Positions 45,459 to 54,303 of a stretch of 59,731 nucleotides of DNA are shown in pieces. Position 1 is the first letter of the stretch; every line of letters starts with the position of its first letter. Made by a program: the position numbers and the translations under genes. The stretch comes from Verrucomicrobiaceae bacterium (lineage in GTDB: Bacteria; Verrucomicrobiota; Verrucomicrobiia; Verrucomicrobiales; Verrucomicrobiaceae). The notes under the pieces are model-generated. The model worked only from the letters and a program-made list of their open reading frames with translations, made no database searches and had not been told where the DNA came from. The stretch covers positions 1 through 59,731 of the forward strand of contig CANIBP010000041.1 in assembly GCA_947466075.1 (NCBI GenBank), read 5' to 3'.

Positions 45459-48400
45459 GGCTGCTGCCGGGCCTTGTTCACGGCTTCGATGGATTTGTGG
45501 ATGTTGGTCCGCCACACGCCTTGGAGTTTGTCGGGTTGGGCGCGGTGCAGGGTTTTCAGGGCTTCATCGAACTGGCCTTTGCGGGTCTGGATGCGGGCGA
45601 TGCCTTGCAGGGCGGTGAACTCGCTCGCACCTCCGATGTGGGTGCGGCCTGCGACGATGGCAGTGTAGGCGGCGAGAGCTTGGTCGTCGTTCTTGAGGTT
45701 GAGTTCGCGGTTGTGGCCGATGGCTTCCCAAATCGCGTCTCGCGTCCGCGGTTCACTGATCCAGTCGAGCGCGGCGGTGAGGTCGGCTTCGGCTTTGTCG
45801 CCGGTTCTGGTGATGGAATAGGCGCGGCCTCTTGCATGAAGGCCAGCGCCGCGCTTCCAGAACGGCCACTTGGAGAAATCCTCCGTGCCGAACTGGGCGA
45901 GGATCTCGGGTGCCTTGAAAGTGTTGAGGAGGTGGTCCATCTGCGCGGTCTTCTTCACGGACTCGATAGGGATGCGGGCGATGAGTTGCGTGGCGAGGTC
46001 CGTCTTGCGTAGGTAACTGGCAAACTGGGCGGCAAGTTCAAGGGCGCGGGACTTTTGCAAGTCGGTGATCTTGCCCTCGGCGGCGGCGGTGTAGGCAGCG
46101 AGAGCTTCCTCGCGCTTGCCGGTGCGGGCGAAGTCGGCGGCGATGCGCGTCTTTTCCAGGAAGTCTTCGTCCGGCGGGCCGTGGTCGAACTCGAAGCTGT
46201 TGCCGTCGTAGAAGGCCGCGAACTTCATCACCTCGTGGAACCCGTCGGTGCCGGTCGGCGAAAAGGCCGAGTATTCCGCGCCATCTTCGCGAATGCGCTG
46301 GCGGCAAATGTTGATGTGCCAGGGCAGGCTCTTGTTGGGCTTTCGGCCGATGACTTGGTGCAGTGGATCGTTTTCATCCGGCGTGATGGGCAGACGGATC
46401 TCGATGGTCCAGTGATCGTCGGCGATGTGCGTCGCGACTTCGGCGTTGGAGTCCCAAGTGAACCATTTGTCGCGCGAGGCACCACGATCCAGGTCCACCA
46501 CGGCACCGCTCGGGCTGATGGCGATCTGGTAATACGAGCGCGATTCGGTTTCGAGCAGCAACTCGACGGCATCGCCATACCAGAGGGCGCCGTCGTCCTC
46601 CTTGGTGGTGCCGATGTTGGGTTTCTCGCCACGGCGTTCGTCGCAGCGAATGGCGAAGTAGAGGTCGTGGCCGAGCCAGGTTGATTTCACCATGGTGCCA
46701 AAGGTGGGCGGTCGTCCCGTTTGCAGTTCGCGCATAGAGCAGGTGGCGGAGGGAAAAGCGTTCATCCACGCTTCGTCATCGAGCCTGCCATCGATGACGA
46801 TCTTGCTGCGCGCCTCGCCGACCAGCCTCAGCACGGGCACCGGGCCGCGCACTTTGCCGAGTTGCTGACTTTTGTTGCGCAGGCCTTTGAGGAAGTCGTC
46901 GATGAGGGCGATGCGTTTGCCAAACACACTCGCGGCATCGGTCTTTGCCTTCGCCTTGTCGAAAAGCGCGAGCGCTTCGTCGGCTTTGAGTTTGTCCTTT
47001 TCCATCTCCTGCCAGTTGGCCTCGCAGTATTCAAAGAAGGTGAGCATCTCCGCTTCCGCCGGGCCGTAGAAAAGGCGGCAGTATTCGCGGAACATCTCGT
47101 CCACATCCGCGTTCTTCCCGCCCCAATACATCCGCGCGGTGAAATAGATCTGGAAGTGATTGAAGCCGATGCCCGCCGTGCTGGGCTCCTGCGGCACGGT
47201 GAGCGAGATGTCTTCGCCATAAGAGATGCCCTTGGTGGCGTTCGTGCTCTCGCCCATCGCGTGCGGGGTGAAAGCGGGCAGATACCAGCCGCGGTCGATG
47301 AAGGGATAGTTTTCGAAATTGATGATCGGGTTGTGCGTCTTCGCCACCCAGCTTTCGCGCAACTGCCGAAACGCCGCCTGCTGCTCCGGCTTGTTGTTCC
47401 TCGGCACGCGGGCGCCGACGATGGAGACGACGACATTGGGCTCCAGCTTGTCGATCTTCAGCGGCGGCAGCGAATAGATGCCGTAGGCGCAGTTGAGCAC
47501 CTTGTCGTGCGGATGCGTCTTGCCCACTTCCTTCGCCACGCGGTTCACAAAGCCCCACACATAGTCCGATGCGAGGCCACCCTGGTCGCGCTCCGGCGAG
47601 TCCTTGCCCTGGCATTTCTCGCACTGACAAATCGCCGTGTAGCCGTCCGGCGGCATCACCGAGACCATGCTCATTTTGAAATGATCGAACTGCGCCCGGA
47701 CATATCGGACCGTTTCCTGAAACAGCTCCTCATTCGAGTAACAGAGCTGGTTGTTCGCCCTCGGTTCAAAGCGCCGCTTGCCGCCATACATCGCAAACCA
47801 CTCCGGATGCGCCGCGAAGACCTCCGCGTGGTTCGTCATGGTATCGAGCCCGTGGGCGTCCTGGATGCCGTAAGGATCGCGCACACCGAGCCGCATGAAC
47901 CACATGGAGTTCCCGCGCCCATGCACGCCGCCGTGATAGCTGAAGCGCCGCTGCTCAAAGTCGGGCCGCACCGTCTCGTCGAGCTTCGGCAGCGGGATCG
48001 TTTTCAAAACCGGCAGCACTTCGCCGAGTTCACCCGGCAGATACCACCGCACCCCGAGTTTCATGAGGAAACCGCACACCGCATTGAACGAGCCGCGCTC
48101 GTCTTGATCCCACATCTGCAAGGGCGTCGCCTTTTCCGCAGCCTGGGCCGTGGGGCGGCCGATGTCACCGGGCAGCGTGAAGCGGCTCTTATAAATCAGC
48201 AGATTGGGCAGGCCCCAAATCGCACCCGTGATCTGGTTCCACTCGCCTTGTGCCTTGCCGTTCACGATCTCGGCGTTGTTCTTCGCCCACGGCTCGATGG
48301 GCATGAACTCCGTGTCCTCGCCGATGAGCGCCAGCCAGTCCGCACCCGTCGCGATGCGATACGCGCCGTCTTTGAGGCCATCCGCCGTGATCGGCGAGAG

Positions 48401-48664
48401 CGCACTGGCCCCGACAAAGATTTTCACCGCCTTCCCGCTCGGCTGTGTCACGATGGGCAAACGCGCCCCGCTGATCTTCACGATCTGATCCTGCAACTCC
48501 TGCGCTGCGAGCCGCGTCGTGCGCTGCGGCTTATCGCTGATGATGATCTCAGCGCGTGGCTGGCCGTCCTCGACGAGCAAAAGCTGCGCGGCGGCAGGAA
48601 TGGCCAGCCATGCCATCGAAGTGGCGACGAAAGAAGGGAGGAATGTTTTCAAGGCGGCGTTCAT
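45455..48664 (-). CDS. Secreted DUF4838 protein D with DOMON/CBM9 and C-terminal TPR-like domain (1069 aa)
   Basis: The signal peptide is MNAALKTFLPSFVATSMAWLAIPAAA. The domains in order are the small domain LAAQELQDQIVKISGARLPIV (~50-75), the DUF4838 barrel (~180-590) with AICQCEKCQGKDSPE (CxCxxC) and a KLGVRWYLPGELGEV block, and a DOMON/CBM9-like domain (~620-830) with IDGRLDDEAWMNAFP and WHINICRQR. The last ~240 residues are helical TPR-like repeats (REEALAAYTAAAEG, ADLTAALDWISE, ALAAYTAIVAG, EALKTLHRAQPD). Such a fusion of a glycosidase-like barrel to TPR is unusual. It follows protein F by 31 bases and is coupled to protein E. Confidence 0.88.
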   Translation of the reverse strand: MNAALKTFLPSFVATSMAWLAIPAAAQLLLVEDGQPRAEIIISDKPQRTTRLAAQELQDQIVKISGARLPIVTQPSGKAVKIFVGASALSPITADGLKDGAYRIATGADWLALIGEDTEFMPIEPWAKNNAEIVNGKAQGEWNQITGAIWGLPNLLIYKSRFTLPGDIGRPTAQAAEKATPLQMWDQDERGSFNAVCGFLMKLGVRWYLPGELGEVLPVLKTIPLPKLDETVRPDFEQRRFSYHGGVHGRGNSMWFMRLGVRDPYGIQDAHGLDTMTNHAEVFAAHPEWFAMYGGKRRFEPRANNQLCYSNEELFQETVRYVRAQFDHFKMSMVSVMPPDGYTAICQCEKCQGKDSPERDQGGLASDYVWGFVNRVAKEVGKTHPHDKVLNCAYGIYSLPPLKIDKLEPNVVVSIVGARVPRNNKPEQQAAFRQLRESWVAKTHNPIINFENYPFIDRGWYLPAFTPHAMGESTNATKGISYGEDISLTVPQEPSTAGIGFNHFQIYFTARMYWGGKNADVDEMFREYCRLFYGPAEAEMLTFFEYCEANWQEMEKDKLKADEALALFDKAKAKTDAASVFGKRIALIDDFLKGLRNKSQQLGKVRGPVPVLRLVGEARSKIVIDGRLDDEAWMNAFPSATCSMRELQTGRPPTFGTMVKSTWLGHDLYFAIRCDERRGEKPNIGTTKEDDGALWYGDAVELLLETESRSYYQIAISPSGAVVDLDRGASRDKWFTWDSNAEVATHIADDHWTIEIRLPITPDENDPLHQVIGRKPNKSLPWHINICRQRIREDGAEYSAFSPTGTDGFHEVMKFAAFYDGNSFEFDHGPPDEDFLEKTRIAADFARTGKREEALAAYTAAAEGKITDLQKSRALELAAQFASYLRKTDLATQLIARIPIESVKKTAQMDHLLNTFKAPEILAQFGTEDFSKWPFWKRGAGLHARGRAYSITRTGDKAEADLTAALDWISEPRTRDAIWEAIGHNRELNLKNDDQALAAYTAIVAGRTHIGGASEFTALQGIARIQTRKGQFDEALKTLHRAQPDKLQGVWRTNIHKSIEAVNKARQQP

Positions 48665-48695
48665 TTGTAGGGCCAGGTGGAGTGATGAATCCCGG

Positions 48696-51122
48696 CTATT
48701 TCCGCACGAAGATATTGCCCATCACGGTGGGTTCTTTGAAGTCGGTGCCGCTGGGGGAGAGCATGTAGTGCTCGGTGGTGTTGCCGGCTTTGCGCTGGCG
48801 GCAGATGTTGACTCCCCACGGGTAGTAGGGCGTGGGGCGGGCACTGGAGAGGGGTTTGGCGTCGATGCGGACTTCGACGATCCAGCGGTCGGGGTATTTT
48901 TTCACGGCGGCTTGCCCGACGCGGTAGAAGGCGGGCAGGTCTTCGACCCGCTCGGTGATGCAGTGATCATAAATGACTCCGGCGGAGTTGATGCCGATGA
49001 AGGGGCGGATGCCACCTGCGGTCTCGAGGCGGATTTCCACCATGTCATCACCAAAAATGCTCGTGGAATCGGGCTCTTTGCAGGTTTCGACCAAGCGGTT
49101 CATCTTTGGCTCGCGACACTCGATGCCGACGATCAAGGCTGAGTTGTCATCAACCCAACGGAACGCGACTTGGGTGTCCACGTGGTGCGGCAGTTCCCCG
49201 GTCAGCATGTCGCGCAGGGGGTGAAAGGCCTGGCCCTGGGGATCGTCGGCCCGCCAGAATGGTTTGGTCAGGTCGCCATCGACCACGGGTGCCTGCGGGG
49301 CGGTTTTGATCTGGAGATTGGGGCCGGTGCGCTTGAGTTTTTCAAACAGCAGTTTGAGGGGCTCCATCTCACCCGCGACACCGGCGATGCGGCGACCGTA
49401 GATGGACTCTCCGGCTTTGGCTTTGGCGCGGCTGAGGATGTCGAAGAAACGGTCCACGTCGGCCGGTTTCAGAAAGCCGCCTGCGGAGGTGATCTGGCGC
49501 GCATCGGGGCGCATCCAGACGCTTTCGGCGAAGGTGAAAAACTCCTGCATCTCGACCTTGGCCGGACCGTAGAAGAGTTCGAAATACTCATTCATCGTGG
49601 CCTGGATGTCCAAGTTGCGATTCCAGCACAGCTTGCTGTGCAAATAGAGCATCAGGTGGCTGATCCATGGCCGGGCCATGATGGGCATGTTCGCGGCTTT
49701 CGTGTCGATAGTGCTCGCGGTCCAGCCGATCTCCGCCGTGAAGCCGAGGGCGTGGTCATAGAGCCCATCGAAGCTCTGTTTCATGTGTGCTGGAAAAATG
49801 ATCGGGACGGGCGGGAAATTATAGTTCGGGGCGTGCTGCAGGTAGTATTCCCAAATGAGAAGCTGTTCCGGGCTGTTCATGGCGGCGATCCATTCTTTGC
49901 GATTGGCCAGTTCGTGGCTCCGCTCCGCCAAGCTCCAGCCGGCGCTGGTCTGAGTGAAGCCGATCACGACATTGTCCGGCACCCTTTTCAGGTGCGAGGG
50001 AATCTTGCCAGTGGGTCCGTAGGCGAAGACGGTGAACTTCTTATCCGGGAACTTCTTCATCATGCGGCTGCGGACATCCATATTGAAATCCCACGCATAA
50101 TCGCTGTAGCGCCCGGATTGCCCGCGTTCCTTGAACTTGTCCCAGCCTGCGTCGTCGTCGTCGCTGTCGATCAAACTCCAGCCATCCGGCTGCCCGATGC
50201 CGATGTAGCCGATGCCGGGGAAGTGTTTTTCCACCACCTCGAGATACGCGGCGGTGTCAGCACGCAGGCGCTCGCTGCTGAAGCGCGGAGTCTTGTAATC
50301 CACCTTGCCGCCCACCCGGCCATAATACTCCTGCGGCTGTTGCTCGGGCTCGATCTCGATGGGACCACTCACGCTGTGATAAATCGGAACAAAGCGATCC
50401 GACCCGACCCGCATGGCCTTATACCACAGGAACTCATCTGGAATGGACCACCCGACCCGGCAATCGGCAAAAAGGCGCACCGGAAACTCCGGCTCTTCCT
50501 TGGTGTTCTGAACTTTGATGGCAAGATTTTTGGACTCTGGAATGACGAGGCCCAGTTCCGGTATCGGCGCATACCACCGCATGCCCAACTGCTCCAGCAG
50601 CGCATAGACTCCGTAGAGCGTGCCGGTGCCATCCATCGTGTGAAAGCCGCACTCCTTGCTGAAGTCGCGGTAGTCCGTCAGGGGAGGAAGGCGCCACTTA
50701 TGCCCGGTCAGCTCCTCCCACTTCTTTTGCCACTCATTCCGGGACACATCGCGGAAGAGCGAGAAGGACTTGGCGAAGTGGTAAAACTGCGGCCCCGCCA
50801 CGATGACATGATTCTCCGCAGCCACGATTTTGAAGCCGTCGCGCTTCAGTCCTTCGAGTGAAAAGCCCAGCTTCCGCGTGGCATCACTCTCGCCGAGATA
50901 GACTTGGTTTTTCACGCCTTGCGAGGCGGCCTGGACGATGGGCAACTCCGCCCCGGACATCGCCCTCAGGTGGCGCTGCAACTCGCGAGCAGCGGTGCGC
51001 ACGCTGGGCGTGGCGTCCTGCGCCAGGACGATCTCGGAGACGGGTTTTCCCTCGACGACGAGCGGGACATCGGCTGCGGAAAGGGCAGCTGTGGTGAAGA
51101 TGAATAGCAGGAAGAGTTTCAT
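48696..51122 (-). CDS. Secreted DUF4838 protein F with C-terminal DOMON/CBM9-like domain
   Basis: The 808-residue protein has the signal peptide MKLFLLFIFTTAALSAA and small domain AARELQRHLRAMSGAELPIV. The barrel contains LYGVYALLEQLGMRWYAPIPELG, IGYIGIGQPDGWSLIDSDDDD and YYLQHAPNYNFP. The C-terminal DOMON domain contains VVDGDLTKPFWRADD and WGVNICRQR. There is no CxCxxC motif. The ICRQR end is the same as in proteins B and D, so the three share one ancestral barrel-DOMON arrangement. It starts 17 bases after the TPR gene. Confidence 0.87.
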   Translation of the reverse strand: MKLFLLFIFTTAALSAADVPLVVEGKPVSEIVLAQDATPSVRTAARELQRHLRAMSGAELPIVQAASQGVKNQVYLGESDATRKLGFSLEGLKRDGFKIVAAENHVIVAGPQFYHFAKSFSLFRDVSRNEWQKKWEELTGHKWRLPPLTDYRDFSKECGFHTMDGTGTLYGVYALLEQLGMRWYAPIPELGLVIPESKNLAIKVQNTKEEPEFPVRLFADCRVGWSIPDEFLWYKAMRVGSDRFVPIYHSVSGPIEIEPEQQPQEYYGRVGGKVDYKTPRFSSERLRADTAAYLEVVEKHFPGIGYIGIGQPDGWSLIDSDDDDAGWDKFKERGQSGRYSDYAWDFNMDVRSRMMKKFPDKKFTVFAYGPTGKIPSHLKRVPDNVVIGFTQTSAGWSLAERSHELANRKEWIAAMNSPEQLLIWEYYLQHAPNYNFPPVPIIFPAHMKQSFDGLYDHALGFTAEIGWTASTIDTKAANMPIMARPWISHLMLYLHSKLCWNRNLDIQATMNEYFELFYGPAKVEMQEFFTFAESVWMRPDARQITSAGGFLKPADVDRFFDILSRAKAKAGESIYGRRIAGVAGEMEPLKLLFEKLKRTGPNLQIKTAPQAPVVDGDLTKPFWRADDPQGQAFHPLRDMLTGELPHHVDTQVAFRWVDDNSALIVGIECREPKMNRLVETCKEPDSTSIFGDDMVEIRLETAGGIRPFIGINSAGVIYDHCITERVEDLPAFYRVGQAAVKKYPDRWIVEVRIDAKPLSSARPTPYYPWGVNICRQRKAGNTTEHYMLSPSGTDFKEPTVMGNIFVRK

Positions 51123-51139
51123 GTTTCTGGAACTGGTTT

Positions 51140-52006
51140 TTATGGCTTCAACTCGGCCAGCTTCTTCTTCACTTCATCGAGCAGGACGGCGGGAGCGCCG
51201 GGCACTTTCGCGGCCTGTTCGAAACTCTGACGCGCCCTGGCCTTGTCTCCCATGTCGCGATAAACGTCGCCGTAGCCCATCAGAGCCGTGCAGATCCAAT
51301 GCGGATCGTTGCGAGTGTTTTTGTCCAGCTCGGCGAGGTCCGCCAGGGCCACATCGTGCTTGCCGAGCGCGGAGAGAAGCCGGGAACGTTCGCTCAGCGC
51401 ACGCTGGAGTGAGCCGCCGCTGGGGTTCAGACGGATCATCTCCGCGTAGGCTTCGAGCGCCTTGGTCTGGTCTTTCCCGGAGCGTTGCGCGTTTTGGGCA
51501 ATCTGGTGCCAAGCGGCTGCCTGGTTGTTCAGAGAGATGGTGTGTTTCATTGCCTCCCTGGCATCCGCCTCAGCCGCCGCCATCTCGCCGAGGGCGGAGT
51601 TGGCGCGGGCGCGGGCCATGAGCGTGGGATAAATCAGAGCGTCCGGCCACGAGTCCGCATCGAGCCTCTCAGCCGCCGTGAGCAGTTCGGCCCATTTCCG
51701 CGTCTCCAGGTAAATCAGCGCTTTCGTAAAGTCGGCGTCCGGTTTGAGTGGAATCTTGTCCGCCAGCAGCAGCGCCGCTTCGAGCTGTTTGTTGCGAGCG
51801 GTGGCCAGGGCCGCGTGCGACAGCGCATCGGCCTTCTGCTCCGGCTTGGCAGCGGTGTCCGCCAGCTTGACGAAGAAAGCCGCCGCCTCAGCGTGCTTTC
51901 CGCTTTGCACCAGTTTGAGCCCCTCCTGCCGCTCAGCGATGAAGTGGGGCTCAGCCCATGCGGGCAGCGCGATGATGGTGATGAGGAAAAGGATAGGTCG
52001 AATCAT
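51140..52006 (-). CDS. Secreted TPR-repeat protein (288 aa)
   Basis: The signal peptide is MIRPILFLITIIALPAWA. The mature part is all-helical, with repeats of TPR type (RQEGLKLVQSGKHAEAAAFFVKLADTA, ANSALGEMAAAEADAREAMKH, YGDVYRDMGDKARARQSFEQAAKV). It is a protein-interaction scaffold by family. It sits just before DUF4838 protein F and one gene from protein D, whose C-terminus is also TPR-like, which suggests a complex between the enzymes. ATG 52006 gives the signal peptide. Confidence 0.82.
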   Translation of the reverse strand: MIRPILFLITIIALPAWAEPHFIAERQEGLKLVQSGKHAEAAAFFVKLADTAAKPEQKADALSHAALATARNKQLEAALLLADKIPLKPDADFTKALIYLETRKWAELLTAAERLDADSWPDALIYPTLMARARANSALGEMAAAEADAREAMKHTISLNNQAAAWHQIAQNAQRSGKDQTKALEAYAEMIRLNPSGGSLQRALSERSRLLSALGKHDVALADLAELDKNTRNDPHWICTALMGYGDVYRDMGDKARARQSFEQAAKVPGAPAVLLDEVKKKLAELKP

Positions 52007-52139
52007 GGGTCTTGAGAGTGGCGATGGAATGATGGAGTCTTGGCAGGCAGTGATTGGGTAAGCAGGCAGTCCGGCGCTACCTTCGTATTCGTTGAGATAC
52101 GCCCGGTTTGATTGATTGAGTGGGTGGGTGGCTTGTTGG

Positions 52140-54200
52140 TCATTTGCTTTGCACCTGGCCAGCCGCATCCACGGGGTCGTGCAGCACCAGTTTATCAGAG
52201 GGCAACGTGGCAGCCAAATCCGGCAGGTCGTAGAAGCGCAGCGCCCCGTGGACGGCGTTGACCTGCTGGTTTCGCGTGTGTGGCGTGGAGGTGACATCGG
52301 TCCAGGTGCGCAGGGTGCGCTCGAGACGCGTGCTGGCGAAAAGTTGGGGCTCCAACGCGACGGCGTGCAGCGCGGGGATGCCAGTTTCGCCGAGGCCGGT
52401 GAGGTGAACGGGCCGGCCTTCGTTCCACTTCTCTGAAGCGAATCCAGCGCAGGCGAGGATATCCTCGGTCCTCATGCCGACCAATGATTGGCCGAGCAAA
52501 TAAGCAAGCGTGGCGGACTTCCAGTTTGGCTCCTGGAGCGCTCCGAAGCCGGACGCCCGTTTTCCCCGCTGCATTTCGCCCAGGCCGCGCAGGTCCACGG
52601 CCAGCACGGTCTCACCCGCGCGGGCGAGGGTTTCGAGAGCGCCACCCGGTGCGGCTTCCGCCTGTTTGCCATCTTCGTGCAGGTAGAGCCTGAGGCCGGT
52701 GCTGGCACCGTCCGGACGAAACAGGAGCGCGGGTAGCACGGTGCCTTCGGCGTTGCGCAGGTTCAGCTTCTCGATGCGCACCGGTCCGCGCTGGAGCGTG
52801 TCTCCGGCGGTCGCAGTGAAGGCGGGCAGTTCCGCGAGCGGACGAATTCCAGCGAGTTCGCGAACCTTGGCCAGGGCGGCGGGTCGCGGGCTAGACTGCC
52901 AAAAACGCTGGCGTTCAGCCGTGAGCGGTGCGGACACCGCGGCGATCAGATCGAAAAAGGAACGCGCCCCGGGCTGGCGCAGCACGTTGCCCTCCGGCGT
53001 GCAGAGGATTTCGCTCGCGGGCAAAATCTCGAACGCAGGTTCTTTCCACGCATCGTCTCGGCCTGCGAGCCAGCGGCGGAACCACCGCGCGGAGGCCTCG
53101 CGCATCTCGATGGCGAGGTCGTGCTTGGTGTCAGCCTCAACCAGCTCGACGCGCTCCGGGAACCCGAGTCGCCCATAAACGCGCTTGCCCTCGCGGAAGA
53201 CATTCCATGCGCCCTGGATGTCGAAAAAATCCTTCGTCGCCGCCATGATGAGCACCGGCCGCGGAGCTCGCATGAGGACGTAATCTGACTGGTCCAGGCC
53301 GGCGGAAATCTGACCGAAGTGATTCTGCTCAAAGTCCTGCGGACCGATGGTTTCGAGCAGCCGCCGGAAGCCGGTGAGATAACAAGCAGGCGCAGCGGCG
53401 ACGATGCGTTCATCCAGCGCCATCAAGTAGCTGGTCATTGTCCCGCCACCTGAGACGCCGGTGCAGCCGAGGCGGTCGCCCCGGATGTCCTGCCGGCTCT
53501 GGAGGTAATCAAGCGCACGGATGCCGTCCCAAATCATCGCCCTCGCCAGACTGAGGCCCACCGGAGTGCCGGCGATGCCCATCAGTTGATGTTCGATGGT
53601 GGGACTGCTGAACTCCGGCGTGCCGTCCGGCTGCCGGTAGTGCCTCCTTTCCCCCTGGCCGATGGGATCGAAGCAGAAAACCGCGAGACCCGCGTGCACG
53701 AGGCTGATGGAGGCCTTCTGATACACTTCACCCGCCTTTGCAATGTCTGTGTGCCCGCAGGGCATAAGCACCGCCGGATGTGGCCCGGCCCCTGGCGGAA
53801 GATAAAGCAAGCCGGAAACGATGAACCCCGGCTGGCTTTCAAACAGGATCTTCTCCATCCGATACGCGCCGAAGTCGCGCTGTCCCGTCACCCGTGCGTT
53901 CAAAGGCGTGCGCTCCGGCAACCCGCCCAGTGCCGCGAGGAAGCTGGTCCGCTGCCGCTGCTGCCACGCGGCGACATCGGCGGGCGTTTTGATTTGCGCG
54001 TAGGCCGCATCGCGACGGTCCAGTGCGGCAAAGGCCGATTTCTTCAACTGCGCCTCCAGCAGCCCGGTCGGAGCGACGCCATCCACCAACGGCGGCAGCA
54101 CCGTCAAGTCCTCCACGCCAGCACCCGGGGCGGCCTGGCCAAACAGCGAGAGCGGGAGCAACAGCGAGAAAAGGACGACGATGGAAAGGATCTTTTTCAT
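52140..54200 (-). CDS. Secreted large alpha/beta-hydrolase with a second degenerate hydrolase half
   Basis: The 686-residue protein begins MKKILSIVVLFSLLLPLSLFGQAA. The first half is an acetyl-xylan-esterase-like hydrolase: VLMPCGHTD, nucleophile elbow GCTGVSGGG with Ser249, AATKDFFD (acid) and ADTKHDLA (base). The second half has hydrolase-like strands (ETVLAVDLRGLGEM, PVHLTGLGETGIPALHA), but the elbow position reads GLGETG, with no serine, so it is probably non-catalytic. It is divergent from the LysR regulator with a 103-base gap and 133 bases upstream of the TPR gene. Likely removes acyl groups from the polysaccharide. Confidence 0.86.
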   Translation of the reverse strand: MKKILSIVVLFSLLLPLSLFGQAAPGAGVEDLTVLPPLVDGVAPTGLLEAQLKKSAFAALDRRDAAYAQIKTPADVAAWQQRQRTSFLAALGGLPERTPLNARVTGQRDFGAYRMEKILFESQPGFIVSGLLYLPPGAGPHPAVLMPCGHTDIAKAGEVYQKASISLVHAGLAVFCFDPIGQGERRHYRQPDGTPEFSSPTIEHQLMGIAGTPVGLSLARAMIWDGIRALDYLQSRQDIRGDRLGCTGVSGGGTMTSYLMALDERIVAAAPACYLTGFRRLLETIGPQDFEQNHFGQISAGLDQSDYVLMRAPRPVLIMAATKDFFDIQGAWNVFREGKRVYGRLGFPERVELVEADTKHDLAIEMREASARWFRRWLAGRDDAWKEPAFEILPASEILCTPEGNVLRQPGARSFFDLIAAVSAPLTAERQRFWQSSPRPAALAKVRELAGIRPLAELPAFTATAGDTLQRGPVRIEKLNLRNAEGTVLPALLFRPDGASTGLRLYLHEDGKQAEAAPGGALETLARAGETVLAVDLRGLGEMQRGKRASGFGALQEPNWKSATLAYLLGQSLVGMRTEDILACAGFASEKWNEGRPVHLTGLGETGIPALHAVALEPQLFASTRLERTLRTWTDVTSTPHTRNQQVNAVHGALRFYDLPDLAATLPSDKLVLHDPVDAAGQVQSK

Positions 54201-54303
54201 GGAGGAGTCGATGAAAAGCAATACACCCGCAGCACCCACATTTGCGCGAGCTATTCGTGGCCAACAAAGTAAAGTCGTTTACGCTCAGGCTAAAACCCAT
54301 CCG
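54201..54303. promoter_or_regulatory. Divergent promoter region between esterase and LysR regulator
   Basis: The 103-base gap lies between starts at 54200 and 54304. LysR regulators usually bind such gaps, but no unmistakable T-N11-A inverted pair or promoter was identified. Confidence 0.35.

Noticed and set aside
52007..52139. Short repeats (GGCAGGCAGT-like pair and GATTGATTGAGTGGGTGGGTGG) in the gap before the esterase stop
   Set aside because: They are too short and low in complexity to assign a function; they may be part of a leader only.
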